This document shows positions 25,977 to 34,104 of a stretch of 64,000 bases of DNA, piece after piece. How positions within the stretch are numbered: the first letter of the stretch is position 1; each line of letters opens with the position of its first letter. Under the pieces are notes generated by a model, which made no database searches, was not told the DNA's origin, and was given only the letters and a program-made list of their open reading frames with translations. The translations under genes and the position numbers were made by a program. Source of the stretch: Bacteroidota bacterium (GTDB lineage Bacteria; Bacteroidota; Ignavibacteria; Ignavibacteriales; Melioribacteraceae); NCBI GenBank assembly GCA_023381535.1, contig JAMCSN010000082.1, positions 1 through 64,000 on the forward strand, read 5' to 3'.

Positions 25977-26930
25977 ATTCAAGGCACTGTTTTCAAGACT
26001 GAAAGCAATAATTACTATTTATTGAATGAAAAAGATGAAGAAGTAAGATGTTCGCTGCGGGGGAGATTTCAAAAAGAATTTGCATTGAAGCGCGGCAAAC
26101 TTTTTGCCGTTGATATCGTTGTAGTCGGTGATCAAGTCTTATACGAAATGAACCAAGACGGTTCAGGTGTTATAGAAAAAATCCTTCCAAGAAAAAATTA
26201 CATTTCGAGAAAAGCCCCTAAGATTAAAGGCGCAAGCACAAGGGGTGAGCGGCTTGAACAAGTTGTTGCCGCTAACATCGATAACCTAATTATTGTTTCA
26301 AGCTGCCAACTTCCAAAACTAAATAACCGTTTGATAGACAGATTAATAGTTATCGGAGAAAGCTCTCACGTCAAGCCGATCATCGTGATTAATAAAACCG
26401 ATTTGGACGCCAATGATGATTACGGAAATCTTGTTCAACTTTACCAAGGAATTGGCTACGAAGTTTTTGCTACGAGCATAATCACTAAAAACGGTTTAGA
26501 TGAATTGCGCGATGCCATGAAAAACAGAATTAATTTGATGTGGGGTCAATCCGGAGTTGGAAAGTCATCACTGCTGAATGAGATTTACACAAGTCTGAAT
26601 TTCAAAATTGGAACAATCAGCAACTCTACATCAAAAGGGAAGCACACCACGGTTACAAGTGTTTTACGAAAAGTCGATACTGGAACATTCATCATCGATA
26701 CACCCGGTATTCGCGAAATAGATCCTTACGGGGTACGCAAGGAAGATTTGGGACATTACTTTGCCGAGTTCAAACCGTTTCAAGATAATTGCAGATTCAA
26801 TACTTGCACACATGATCACGAACCAGGCTGCGCCATTATCGAAGCTGTTGAAAAACAATTGATCGACAAGTTAAGGTATCAAAGTTATTTGAATATGCTT
26901 GCAACAGTTGAAGACGACATGAATTTTTAG
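25977..26930 (+). CDS. rsgA: Ribosome small-subunit GTPase RsgA, apparent ATT start
   Basis: RsgA is a circularly permuted GTPase that checks late 30S assembly. Of about 317 residues, the N-terminal OB fold begins (M)QGTVFKTESNNYYLL, then come NKTD (G4), GQSGVGKSSL (G1), the switch region KGKHTTVTS and DTPGIRE (G3). The zinc site CRFNTCTHDHEPGC follows. Starting at the TTG at 26022 would delete the first OB strand, so translation very likely begins at ATT 25977, where GGAGG is well placed. A substitution or sequencing error from ATG is the alternative. It converges with the ATP-grasp gene, sharing 4 bases. Confidence 0.9.
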   Translation: MQGTVFKTESNNYYLLNEKDEEVRCSLRGRFQKEFALKRGKLFAVDIVVVGDQVLYEMNQDGSGVIEKILPRKNYISRKAPKIKGASTRGERLEQVVAANIDNLIIVSSCQLPKLNNRLIDRLIVIGESSHVKPIIVINKTDLDANDDYGNLVQLYQGIGYEVFATSIITKNGLDELRDAMKNRINLMWGQSGVGKSSLLNEIYTSLNFKIGTISNSTSKGKHTTVTSVLRKVDTGTFIIDTPGIREIDPYGVRKEDLGHYFAEFKPFQDNCRFNTCTHDHEPGCAIIEAVEKQLIDKLRYQSYLNMLATVEDDMNF

Positions 26931-27832
26931 AGCGACAAAACTTTTCTTCTCATCCTTTCGATAAATTCAGCAACAACTTCATTTGGAACTCCGTCCGGAT
27001 GATTTGATTTCAGCCGCATGTCGCACTGATCGTTCACGTAATCAATCATAACAAAATTATGATCTTTGGTAACTGCAATCTCTGTAGAAAAATAATCGAG
27101 CTTGGTTATTCTTGCCAGCTTAGATGTAATTCGTGAAAGCGGTAAAAGATTGAAGCGCGCGGTTTCCTTTTTTGTGACGATGTTGTAAATGTGGGTCTGA
27201 TCGTCCCACCAAATTGGGATTGCTTTATTGAATGCCCATAAAACTCTGAACCAAGCGCGTCTTCCGGCAAAAAAGCGCGGCTTAATTTTTTCTTGAATCA
27301 AAAACTTTTCGTTCGGATGAATGATCCGTTCGTCTATAATTTGCTGCAGTGAAACGGCATTTCTGATTACGCCTTCACCGCCGCCGGAATTGACCGCAGG
27401 TTTAATAACAAAAGGTGATCCGAGTTGTGTCAGATCATATTCGTTCAGTTTCAACTGCTGTGTTTGTGAATATTGCGGAACGAGATGTGTATCCGGCAAT
27501 CTGAATTTCTTTTTCAGCAGCCGTTTGTGCATTGCCGATTTATCGGTAGCTTTCAAAACCTTGTTGTGAGGATTGATCAAATAACAATGGTGGCGTTGAA
27601 GCAATTTTGAAATTGGTTCAAACGCGCGGTCTTCATCCGAAGCCCGGTCTAAATATGCTTTGAACTGCAATTCCTTCCGGTTAACTCTATCAATTACCTC
27701 GTCGATGTTGTAGTTGCGGATCAGAAAAGTTGTTGAGCCGTAACGATGAAAAATATCTTCGATTAACTGAACGAACTCTTCATCGTAAATCCATTTATAA
27801 GAAATCGCCAGATCGAACTTGAGCATCATCAA
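26927..27832 (-). CDS. ATP-grasp family protein of unknown substrate
   Basis: A 301-residue protein with an ATP-grasp core: LGSPFVIKPAVNSGGGEGV near 137-155 is the glycine-rich ATP loop, EKFLIQEKI supplies the hinge, and NFVMIDYVNDQCDMR near 262-276 the metal-binding end. The first 100 residues resemble a pre-ATP-grasp fold. Such enzymes join a carboxylate to an amine or thiol through an acyl phosphate, as in RimK- or D-Ala-ligase-type reactions. No substrate-defining motif was seen, and the neighbours (rsgA, a divergent TPR lipoprotein) do not help. Several Met codons stand at the start; 27832 is the longest. Confidence 0.75.
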   Translation of the reverse strand: MMMLKFDLAISYKWIYDEEFVQLIEDIFHRYGSTTFLIRNYNIDEVIDRVNRKELQFKAYLDRASDEDRAFEPISKLLQRHHCYLINPHNKVLKATDKSAMHKRLLKKKFRLPDTHLVPQYSQTQQLKLNEYDLTQLGSPFVIKPAVNSGGGEGVIRNAVSLQQIIDERIIHPNEKFLIQEKIKPRFFAGRRAWFRVLWAFNKAIPIWWDDQTHIYNIVTKKETARFNLLPLSRITSKLARITKLDYFSTEIAVTKDHNFVMIDYVNDQCDMRLKSNHPDGVPNEVVAEFIERMRRKVLSL

Positions 27833-27882
27833 ACTTTTTTTGCAAAGATAGATAAATGATGAAGCCGGAACAATCTTTCTCC

Positions 27883-27914
27883 TTGTGATTATAAGGGTTT
27901 ACAACTATTTTTTG
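27883..27914 (+). promoter_or_regulatory. Possible -33/-7 promoter for the TPR lipoprotein operon
   Basis: TTG 27883-27885, 20 bases, then TATTTTTTG at 27906-27914. This is one base longer than the Bacteroidota consensus. It lies 20 bases before the ATG. Confidence 0.35.
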
Positions 27915-27933
27915 CATCAAATTACTTGGATAT

Positions 27934-29742
27934 ATGAAGAAGCTCTTAATCATAATATATGTTGTATCTCTGCTATCCGGATGTTCTCAAGAAGTAGTAA
28001 AACAAACTGAATCGAGCGAAGCACCCTCGGTAAAGCTTAGCCGCGCTGACAAAGAAAAAATAGCAGAACAAAACTTTATTGACGGCTGTATTCTGGAAAC
28101 CAAAGGACAGTTCAACGATGCCATCGCAAAGTATTTAACCGCTTTGAAGTATGATCGGAAGGCGGGAATTTATTACACTGTGGCGAAGAATTACTTCCGT
28201 TTGAATAAACTCTCACCCGCAATTAATTTTGCTCAGCAAGCGGTTAAGAATGATTCCGGTAACGTTGAATATATGACATTGCTCGCCTCGATCTACAGTT
28301 CGTCACATTTGGAAGATTCATCCGCCGCGGTTTATAATCAAATCATAAAATTAGACTCAACTGCTTACACCGCGTATTTCAGTTTGGCGCAAATCTACGA
28401 AGCCAAAAGACCAAACGAAGCGCTAAAACTTTACAAAAAAGTTATTGATCTGATCGGTCCGGAGTGGAGTGTTCTCGTTCGCTTAGTTGCTTTGAATGAA
28501 AGGATGGGGAACATTCAAGAAACAGTTAAGATGGTTGCCGAACTGGTTAAGCTTAACCCATCCAATCTTCAACTTCAAAAAGTTTTAATCGATGCCTATA
28601 TAAAAACAAAAGAATACGACAAAGCTTTATCGATGGTGAACGAATCTCTTGCAAGTTTCCCGGATGATTTTGATCTGCTGGAACTGAAGGGGAGAACTAT
28701 GATTGAAAAAGGCGATTGGAAAGACGCGTCGGGTGAATATTTGAAACTCGTCGCCAATCCGCAAGTAAACATGGAAGCAAAAATTAGAATCGGGACTTCC
28801 TTCTTTGCTGCCTCAGAAAAAGATTCAAATAATCTCCACATTGCGAAAGAGATTTTTCAAACGATAGACAAAGACACTGCCGATTGGCAAGTTAATGCTT
28901 ACCTTGGCGAAATAGGAATACGCGAAAAACAAGATTCAACTGCAATCGAATATTTGAAGAAAGCTGCTACGCTTGCCGAGTGGAACGCACAAGTGTGGGT
29001 GCGCTTAGGCGGTCTGTTGTTCGATAATCGAAAATACAAAGAAGCAATTACTTACATGTCGAAGGCGTATTCGAAATTTCCGAACGACTTCGCGGTTAAT
29101 CTTATTTACGGTCTTGCGCTGTCTCAAGAAAATGATCATTTGAAAGCGAGGGAAGCGCTTCAGCGTGCTTTGAAAATAAATCCGGATGATGTAACGGCAC
29201 TTTCTGCGATGGGATATACGTTGAACCAATTGAAAAATGATGAAGAAGCGTTGACATATTTGCAGAAAGCTCTTTCAATCGATCCGAACAATATTCAAGT
29301 TATCAGCATTACAGCGATGATACATGAATCGAAAAAGGAATATAAAATTTCCGATTCGCTTTATACGAAGGCATTGAAGTTAGATTCAACGAACGCGCTC
29401 ATCTTGAACAACTATGCATACTCACTTTCAGAACGCGGAATAGATTTGCAGAACGCGCTTGCGATGTCAAAAAAAGCTGTTGCGCAAGAACCGAAGAATG
29501 CATCGTATCTCGATACCATCGGTTGGATCTACTTCAAACTAGATAGTCTCGACAGCGCGAAAAAGAATGTTGAAGCCGCGGCAAACATGGAAGAAAAGAA
29601 TGCAACAATTTTAGATCACCTCGGAGATATTTATTTTAAACTCGGTCAAAAAGAAAAAGCTAAACAATTGTGGAATAAAGCTTACAGTCTGGATCAAAGC
29701 AAGACCGGGATAAAAAGGAAAATTGATAAAGGAGAATTGTGA
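27934..29742 (+). CDS. Tetratricopeptide-repeat lipoprotein
   Basis: This 602-residue protein has a lipoprotein signal (LLSGC, Cys at 17) and at least ten TPR helical pairs from about residue 45 to the end. Clear units include AREALQRALKINPDDVTALS, EALTYLQKALSIDPNN and AKKNVEAAANMEEKNATILD. TPR lipoproteins act as docking surfaces for envelope assembly. It is translationally coupled (GTGA) to the DUF4292 gene, which is coupled to the EnvC-like gene. The three probably form one envelope-maintenance operon. Similar TPR/DUF4292/peptidase M23 neighbours are, from memory, common in Bacteroidota. Confidence 0.85.
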   Translation: MKKLLIIIYVVSLLSGCSQEVVKQTESSEAPSVKLSRADKEKIAEQNFIDGCILETKGQFNDAIAKYLTALKYDRKAGIYYTVAKNYFRLNKLSPAINFAQQAVKNDSGNVEYMTLLASIYSSSHLEDSSAAVYNQIIKLDSTAYTAYFSLAQIYEAKRPNEALKLYKKVIDLIGPEWSVLVRLVALNERMGNIQETVKMVAELVKLNPSNLQLQKVLIDAYIKTKEYDKALSMVNESLASFPDDFDLLELKGRTMIEKGDWKDASGEYLKLVANPQVNMEAKIRIGTSFFAASEKDSNNLHIAKEIFQTIDKDTADWQVNAYLGEIGIREKQDSTAIEYLKKAATLAEWNAQVWVRLGGLLFDNRKYKEAITYMSKAYSKFPNDFAVNLIYGLALSQENDHLKAREALQRALKINPDDVTALSAMGYTLNQLKNDEEALTYLQKALSIDPNNIQVISITAMIHESKKEYKISDSLYTKALKLDSTNALILNNYAYSLSERGIDLQNALAMSKKAVAQEPKNASYLDTIGWIYFKLDSLDSAKKNVEAAANMEEKNATILDHLGDIYFKLGQKEKAKQLWNKAYSLDQSKTGIKRKIDKGEL

Positions 29743-30527
29743 GGAAAGGTTTTCTTTTGATATCGATCATGTCGATATTCTCGATATTGTATATGGACGG
29801 ATGTATTCCGTCAAAACCGGTTCAAGAAGAACAGCTTGTTTCTGCGGACAGACTAATTAAACGGTTAGAAGCTAACAGAAGAAAAATAAAAAATTTTGTC
29901 GGCAACGGTACAATCACGATCAAAACTTCTGAGATTAATGCCAAGAGCAATTTCCAAGTACAAATAAAACGACCGGATACTGTGAAAGTAGCTTTCTATG
30001 GACCGTTCGGAATCGATCTCGCTTCGGCTCTAATTACCCAGCAAAATTTTCAGTTCTATGATGTGATCAACAACAGATTATACAGAGGCAAACTGAAATC
30101 CGGAATAATGAGCGACATCCTAAAAATAAATATCTCATTCGAAGAACTTCTCGATTTGCTCACCGGCTCGGTAAACTTGACGGATAAACTCAGAAGAGAA
30201 CCGGACAAATATGAAACCGACAGCGATCAGTACAACCTTACTTATTATGATTCCTTAGCGGCAACAGCAAGCATTTATTCAATTCGGCGTGATGATTTGG
30301 GAATAACCGGCTACAAGCTGAATAATTTCAAAGGAAAAAATTTGATTGATGCACGGTATTCGGATTTCAGAAAGTACGAAGATACGCCGGTTCCGTTCTT
30401 GATTAATGTGAACGAGTTAATGAACAATCAAAAAATAAAAATTGAATATCGTTCGGTTGACGTGAACAACGAAATCGGGAATCTGAAATTAGACATTCCA
30501 AACGATGCAAAAATCATTGATTGGTAG
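29739..30527 (+). CDS. DUF4292-type lipoprotein, LolA/LolB-like
   Basis: This 262-residue protein begins at GTG 29739, inside the TPR gene stop. The signal sequence ends at MDGC (lipobox, Cys near 22). The body follows the DUF4292 pattern: an N-terminal helix around LEANRRKIKNFVGNGTI, a run of half-barrel strands (VQIKRPDTVKVAFYGPFGID) and a lipid-pocket-like second half. DUF4292 proteins look like the lipoprotein carriers LolA/LolB. A role in lipoprotein or lipid handling at the outer membrane is inferred. The end overlaps the start of the EnvC-like gene by 23 bases. Confidence 0.75.
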   Translation: MRKGFLLISIMSIFSILYMDGCIPSKPVQEEQLVSADRLIKRLEANRRKIKNFVGNGTITIKTSEINAKSNFQVQIKRPDTVKVAFYGPFGIDLASALITQQNFQFYDVINNRLYRGKLKSGIMSDILKINISFEELLDLLTGSVNLTDKLRREPDKYETDSDQYNLTYYDSLAATASIYSIRRDDLGITGYKLNNFKGKNLIDARYSDFRKYEDTPVPFLINVNELMNNQKIKIEYRSVDVNNEIGNLKLDIPNDAKIIDW

Positions 30528-31719
30528 ATACATACTAATTTGTTTGTTCGCCGGATTCACGGTTCTCCATTCGCAAAGTGCCGAGAACCTCCGCAAACAA
30601 AATCTCCAACTCGATAAGATTAAGCAAGAAATTACCCGGCTCGAAAAAGAACTACAGAACAAATCTCGAACGGAGAGAGAATCTCTTCAAACTCTTGAAA
30701 ACCTTAACCGCCAAAACCTTTTGTTGAATAATCTGATCAACAACCTTTTAGCCGAAGAGAACGAAAAAGAAATTGCTATCGGGCAAATCCAGATGAGAAT
30801 TGACAGCATTGAGAACCGTATTAAAAATTTGAAAGAAAGTTATGCGCGCTATGTTGTTTGGGTTTATAAGAACCGCGGGCTTTCGATGTGGCGTTTCGTT
30901 TTCAATGCTGAATCTTTTAACCAAGCTGTTCAACGTTACAAATATTTGCAGTATGTCTCAGATGAAAACGCCAAAGCGTTGGGTCAGTTAAAAACAAGTC
31001 GTGAACAGCTCAACGAATTAAGACTACGGCTGGTCGATGAAAAAGAAACGAAACAGAATCTCGTCAATCAGAAAATGACGGAACAGGAATCGCTCAAACA
31101 AAAAGAAAAAGAGAAAAAAGAGCTTCTTGCTGTATTGAAGAAAGACAAAAAATCAATTGCCGCAGAAATTTCTTCTAAACGGCGCGCAGAAATTGTTATT
31201 AAAAATTTAATTGCGAAACTTATCGAAGCGGAGCGAGAACGAAAAGCTAAAGCGCACGAAAACAAAATGAACATGAAAAAGAATGTTCAAGACTTTGACT
31301 ACAGCGGCTTCCAAAACTTTGGGCAGCTCAAAGGAAGATTAAGCTGGCCAATTAGAGAGGGAAGAGTGGTCCGCGATTTCGGCGAAAACAAAAATGAAAA
31401 ACTGAATACAGTCACGCTTAATTACGGAATTGACATTGCCGTCCGCGGAAAAGAAAGTGTCCGTGCCGTTGCAGAAGGAATTGTTTCCGCAATCGATTGG
31501 ATACCGGGCTACGGAAGCGTTGTTATTATTACCCATCGTGATGAATACAGAACCGTTTATGGCCATGTTGCCAACATTTCCGTGAAGGAAGGCGAACGCA
31601 TCAAAGCCGGAAATCCCATCGGTAGTGTCAACGAAAGTCTTGAAGGCAACATTCTTCATTTCGAAATTTGGAGCGAGAGGAATTACCAAAATCCCGATGT
31701 GTGGCTGGCAAGAAAATAA
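30505..31719 (+). CDS. EnvC-like murein hydrolase activator with degenerate M23/LytM domain
   Basis: The 404-residue protein has a signal peptide (to about 24), a long coiled coil (about 25-255) and a C-terminal LytM/peptidase M23 domain (about 275-400). In active M23 enzymes the zinc is held by HxxxD and the second His of HxH. Here the first site reads NYGID, with Asn for His, and the last reads NILHFEI, lacking the first His of HxH. YGHVANI is kept. Loss of these residues, with the coiled coil, is the pattern of EnvC, which activates cell-wall amidases rather than cutting peptidoglycan itself. It is the third gene of the TPR/DUF4292 group. Confidence 0.85.
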   Translation: MQKSLIGRYILICLFAGFTVLHSQSAENLRKQNLQLDKIKQEITRLEKELQNKSRTERESLQTLENLNRQNLLLNNLINNLLAEENEKEIAIGQIQMRIDSIENRIKNLKESYARYVVWVYKNRGLSMWRFVFNAESFNQAVQRYKYLQYVSDENAKALGQLKTSREQLNELRLRLVDEKETKQNLVNQKMTEQESLKQKEKEKKELLAVLKKDKKSIAAEISSKRRAEIVIKNLIAKLIEAERERKAKAHENKMNMKKNVQDFDYSGFQNFGQLKGRLSWPIREGRVVRDFGENKNEKLNTVTLNYGIDIAVRGKESVRAVAEGIVSAIDWIPGYGSVVIITHRDEYRTVYGHVANISVKEGERIKAGNPIGSVNESLEGNILHFEIWSERNYQNPDVWLARK

Positions 31720-31794
31720 AAGACAACTCTATAGAAGCGATGAGAATGGATTTTTGTGCATGAAATTATAACATCGTCCTATAGAGAATTTTCT

Positions 31795-31802
31795 TATTTT
31801 TG
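31795..31802 (+). promoter_or_regulatory. Possible -7 element TATTTTTG before the MntA-like gene
   Basis: TATTTTTG matches TAnnTTTG fully and lies 23 bases before the ATG at 31826. No TTG stands at the expected -33 distance, so support is limited. Confidence 0.3.
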
Positions 31803-31825
31803 TATTAGCTGAAAATAGAAGTTCT

Positions 31826-32116
31826 ATGAAAAAATTATCAGAAATAAAAAAGCTACTTGCAACACATCAGTACCGAATTAAGGAAACGTATGGTGTTAAA
31901 CGGTTCGGAATTTTCGGTTCTGTAGCAAGAAATGAAGCGCGTGAACTTAGCGATATAGATATTTTAGTTGAATTTGAAAAACCAATCGGATTGGATTTCG
32001 TTTTGCTTGGCGATGAGTTGGAACAAATTCTTGGCGTCCAAGTTGATCTGGTTACTCCAAATGCGCTTAATCCCAAAATGTTTAATTATATTAAACAAGA
32101 TTTGGTTTATGTCTAA
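31826..32116 (+). CDS. MntA-type nucleotidyltransferase antitoxin (orphan)
   Basis: This 96-residue protein carries the MNT motif GIFGSVARNEARELSDIDIL at about 29-48 and the third acidic strand VQVDLVTP near 73. MntA proteins are antitoxins that AMPylate the HepT (DUF86) RNase toxin. Both catalytic signatures are intact. The hepT start codon overlaps its 3' end, as in working modules, but hepT stops after 14 codons. It thus resembles the orphan MNT at 5680-5997, although the two belong to different partner subtypes. Confidence 0.85.
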   Translation: MKKLSEIKKLLATHQYRIKETYGVKRFGIFGSVARNEARELSDIDILVEFEKPIGLDFVLLGDELEQILGVQVDLVTPNALNPKMFNYIKQDLVYV

Positions 32117-32153
32117 CAGAGATTGGAAATTGCTTTTCGAACATTCAGCCTAA
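32109..32153 (+). pseudogene. HepT (DUF86) toxin, reduced to 14 codons
   Basis: The frame MSNRDWKLLFEHSA and stop overlaps the MntA-like gene at ATG 32109. The opening MSxRDW is how DUF86/HepT toxins commonly begin. The remaining 100 or so residues, including the RNase motif, are absent because the convergent HAD gene begins ending at 32145. A deletion has removed the toxin body. Too short to prove by itself; the position after an MntA gene is the main support. Confidence 0.5.
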
Positions 32154-32795
32154 ATTTATTTCTAAAAAGCGCGTCAGTTCATCTACTGTATTGAAGATAT
32201 AGTCCGCAGTGACATTCGAATATTTTTCTTTCGAATAAGTGTCCCACAAAACTAAAGCGCATTTTACGCCGGCACTTGCTGCTGCTTTTACATCATGGAT
32301 AGCATCGCCAATCATCAAAACTCTTTGCGGGTCTAAGCTAAATTTGCCGACAAACTTATTAATTCCTTCCGGTGACGGTTTATGTTCTTCCACGTCGTCG
32401 CCGGTGATAACGATGTCAAACATATCAAATACACCGATCTGACGCAGCGTGATTATCGAAGAGTCTTTTCCTTTGCCGGTGTAAATACCAATCGGCAGTT
32501 TTTTTGATTTGATCAGTTTCAACGCTTCAACGATTCCCGGAAAAACGTTCGCCATTTCATCGTGCTGGCTTGAATAAAAATCAAAATAATCTTCCCGTGC
32601 GCGCTCGTAGTCTTCTTTCATCCATTCTTTCAAAATCACATCTTCGGTCGGACCGAAGAGCGAACTGATTTCTTCATTTGTGAATGTGCGGTGAAGATAT
32701 TTATGAGCGACGTGATTGAATGAAGCGAAAATCAAATCGTGGGTTGATGCAAGCGTTCCGTCAATATCGAAAATAAAACCGTCAAAGTTTCTCAC
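32145..32795 (-). CDS. HAD-superfamily phosphatase (phosphoglycolate phosphatase-like)
   Basis: I start at GTG 32795, because the upstream gene stops at TGA within the same GTGA and the frame before it is a GC-rich palindrome. The 216 residues then open with NFDGFIFDIDGT, the catalytic Asp pair. Further HAD motifs are YTGKG (motif II), HKPSPEG with the conserved Lys, and MIGDAIHDVKAA (motif IV), plus a helical cap between I and II. Members hydrolyse small phosphates such as phosphoglycolate or pyrophosphate; the exact substrate is not readable. It is coupled to the propeller gene upstream and converges with the toxin remnant. Confidence 0.85.
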   Translation of the reverse strand: MRNFDGFIFDIDGTLASTHDLIFASFNHVAHKYLHRTFTNEEISSLFGPTEDVILKEWMKEDYERAREDYFDFYSSQHDEMANVFPGIVEALKLIKSKKLPIGIYTGKGKDSSIITLRQIGVFDMFDIVITGDDVEEHKPSPEGINKFVGKFSLDPQRVLMIGDAIHDVKAAASAGVKCALVLWDTYSKEKYSNVTADYIFNTVDELTRFLEINLG

Positions 32796-33955
32796 TGCGC
32801 GTCTCGCCTCCGGTTTGCCGAGGCGGACTGCCTCAGTTTGAAAATTACAACTGTACCTTGGAGATTGGAACAAAGAAATTTGTCATTGTCGATCTTGATG
32901 AAATAATTTATCTGCGAAGCGCCAAGACTAATTATCTCTTCTTCCTTAAATTTTTCGTTAAGTTGAAAAATGCTGCCGCTTCGAGAGAACAAAATCTTTT
33001 TTCCGTTTTCAATTGCGATTGAACCGGTGCTGTCGAACGGGACATCCATCTTAACATCTTTGACCAGCTTACCTTGCACCGCAGAGACGATCATCAACTT
33101 TTTATCTTTAGTCACAACGAATAGTGTTTTGAAATCTTGTGAAAGATTCAGCGGCGGCAGCGCATTAACATTTTTGGATTTCCAGACAAGTTTGCCTAGA
33201 AGCAGATCGATATCGAAAACAACATTGTCATTCGAAACTGCGTAAACTGTTTTACCGTCTGTTAAAATATTCGAACCCGCAAAACTTGATTCAGCGCTTT
33301 CTTTCCAACGCCAAATCAGCAATCCGTTGTTTGCATCTATGCAGTAAAGAAATCCGTCGCTGCTTGTAAAAAGTATTTTGTTATTCGCGTAAACCGGTGC
33401 GCCGCTAACGGTGCCTTTCGCGTCCGGGTTGGTCCAGTATTCTTGCAGAGTTTCAAGATCGTAACAATGAATCTTCCCGTCTTCTGTTCCGAAGAGTATC
33501 GCGGTTTTTGATCCGCTCGACTTCGGCATTGCCAACGCAATGTTTCCTTGATAACTAAACGGAATTATTTCCGTGCTGATTTTTCTATCAAGCCCGATCG
33601 ATTGAAACTGATTACCGGTTTTCGGATCGATTGCGAATATGTCTCCGTTAACACTTCCAACTATAAGGACATCATCGGCAATCATCGGTTTTGTGGTGAT
33701 GTCAACTGAGAGATTGGTTTTCCAAACCGGCGCGGCAGTGGAATCGTAACATGAGACCGTGCCGGACTTATCAACGGCGAAAATTTTATGATTCCAAATC
33801 AGAGGTGTTGAAACGATTGGCGAACTCAACTGAATCTTGGTAACGACATCGGCATTAAGCGCGCGGATAGAATCTTTTGCAACCGTAGATGAATCCGTCT
33901 GCGAAAAAATTTTTGCCGAGAGCAACACCATCAACAACATCAAATACTTTTTCAT
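32792..33955 (-). CDS. Secreted PQQ-like beta-propeller protein
   Basis: From ATG 33955 a signal peptide (MKKYLMLLMVLLSAKIFSQ) leads to about 370 residues of PQQ-type propeller blades. Repeated patterns such as GTVSCYDSTAAPVWKTN, GDIFAIDPKTG, GKIHCYDLETLQEYW and GFLYCIDANNGLLIWRWK are seen. These resemble BamB-like scaffolds rather than PQQ dehydrogenases, as no cofactor site is evident. The last dozen residues are encoded by a GC-rich palindrome (32805-32825) and look like a later addition. It is exported to the periplasm; the partner is unknown. Confidence 0.8.
   Translation of the reverse strand: MKKYLMLLMVLLSAKIFSQTDSSTVAKDSIRALNADVVTKIQLSSPIVSTPLIWNHKIFAVDKSGTVSCYDSTAAPVWKTNLSVDITTKPMIADDVLIVGSVNGDIFAIDPKTGNQFQSIGLDRKISTEIIPFSYQGNIALAMPKSSGSKTAILFGTEDGKIHCYDLETLQEYWTNPDAKGTVSGAPVYANNKILFTSSDGFLYCIDANNGLLIWRWKESAESSFAGSNILTDGKTVYAVSNDNVVFDIDLLLGKLVWKSKNVNALPPLNLSQDFKTLFVVTKDKKLMIVSAVQGKLVKDVKMDVPFDSTGSIAIENGKKILFSRSGSIFQLNEKFKEEEIISLGASQINYFIKIDNDKFLCSNLQGTVVIFKLRQSASANRRRDAQ
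32805..32825. repeat. REP-like GC-rich palindrome inside the propeller gene end
   Basis: CGCCTCCGG, a TTTG loop and CCGAGGCG form a stem with one bulged C. It is much richer in GC than its surroundings and supplies the odd Arg/Ser/Ala-rich C-terminus of the propeller protein. Its purine-rich side (GGAGG on the minus strand) also lies about 11 bases before the HAD start. Confidence 0.4.
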
Positions 33956-34053
33956 CTTCAACGCTTTTAGTTCGGTTCAAAATTAAGAAAAAGGGCGGTG
34001 ACAAAAAATGAAGCAGCAATTCCACAGCCGCTTTGTTTCTCTGTAACGTTAAA

Positions 34054-34084
34054 TTGTAATACCCTCGTCATTTTCATATATTTT
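34054..34084 (+). promoter_or_regulatory. Possible -33/-7 promoter for lepA
   Basis: TTG 34054-34056, 20 bases, then TATATTTT at 34077-34084, seven of eight matches to TAnnTTTG. It lies about 20 bases before the lepA ATG. No other feature is visible in the gap 33956-34104. Confidence 0.35.
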
Positions 34085-34104
34085 CGCACCTAAAATCATA
34101 AAGT

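Noticed and set aside
32796..32873. Longer HAD phosphatase start
   Set aside because: It would overlap the propeller gene by 82 bases and read through the GC-rich palindrome; GTG 32795 gives a GTGA coupling as seen at 8629, 29739 and 56403.
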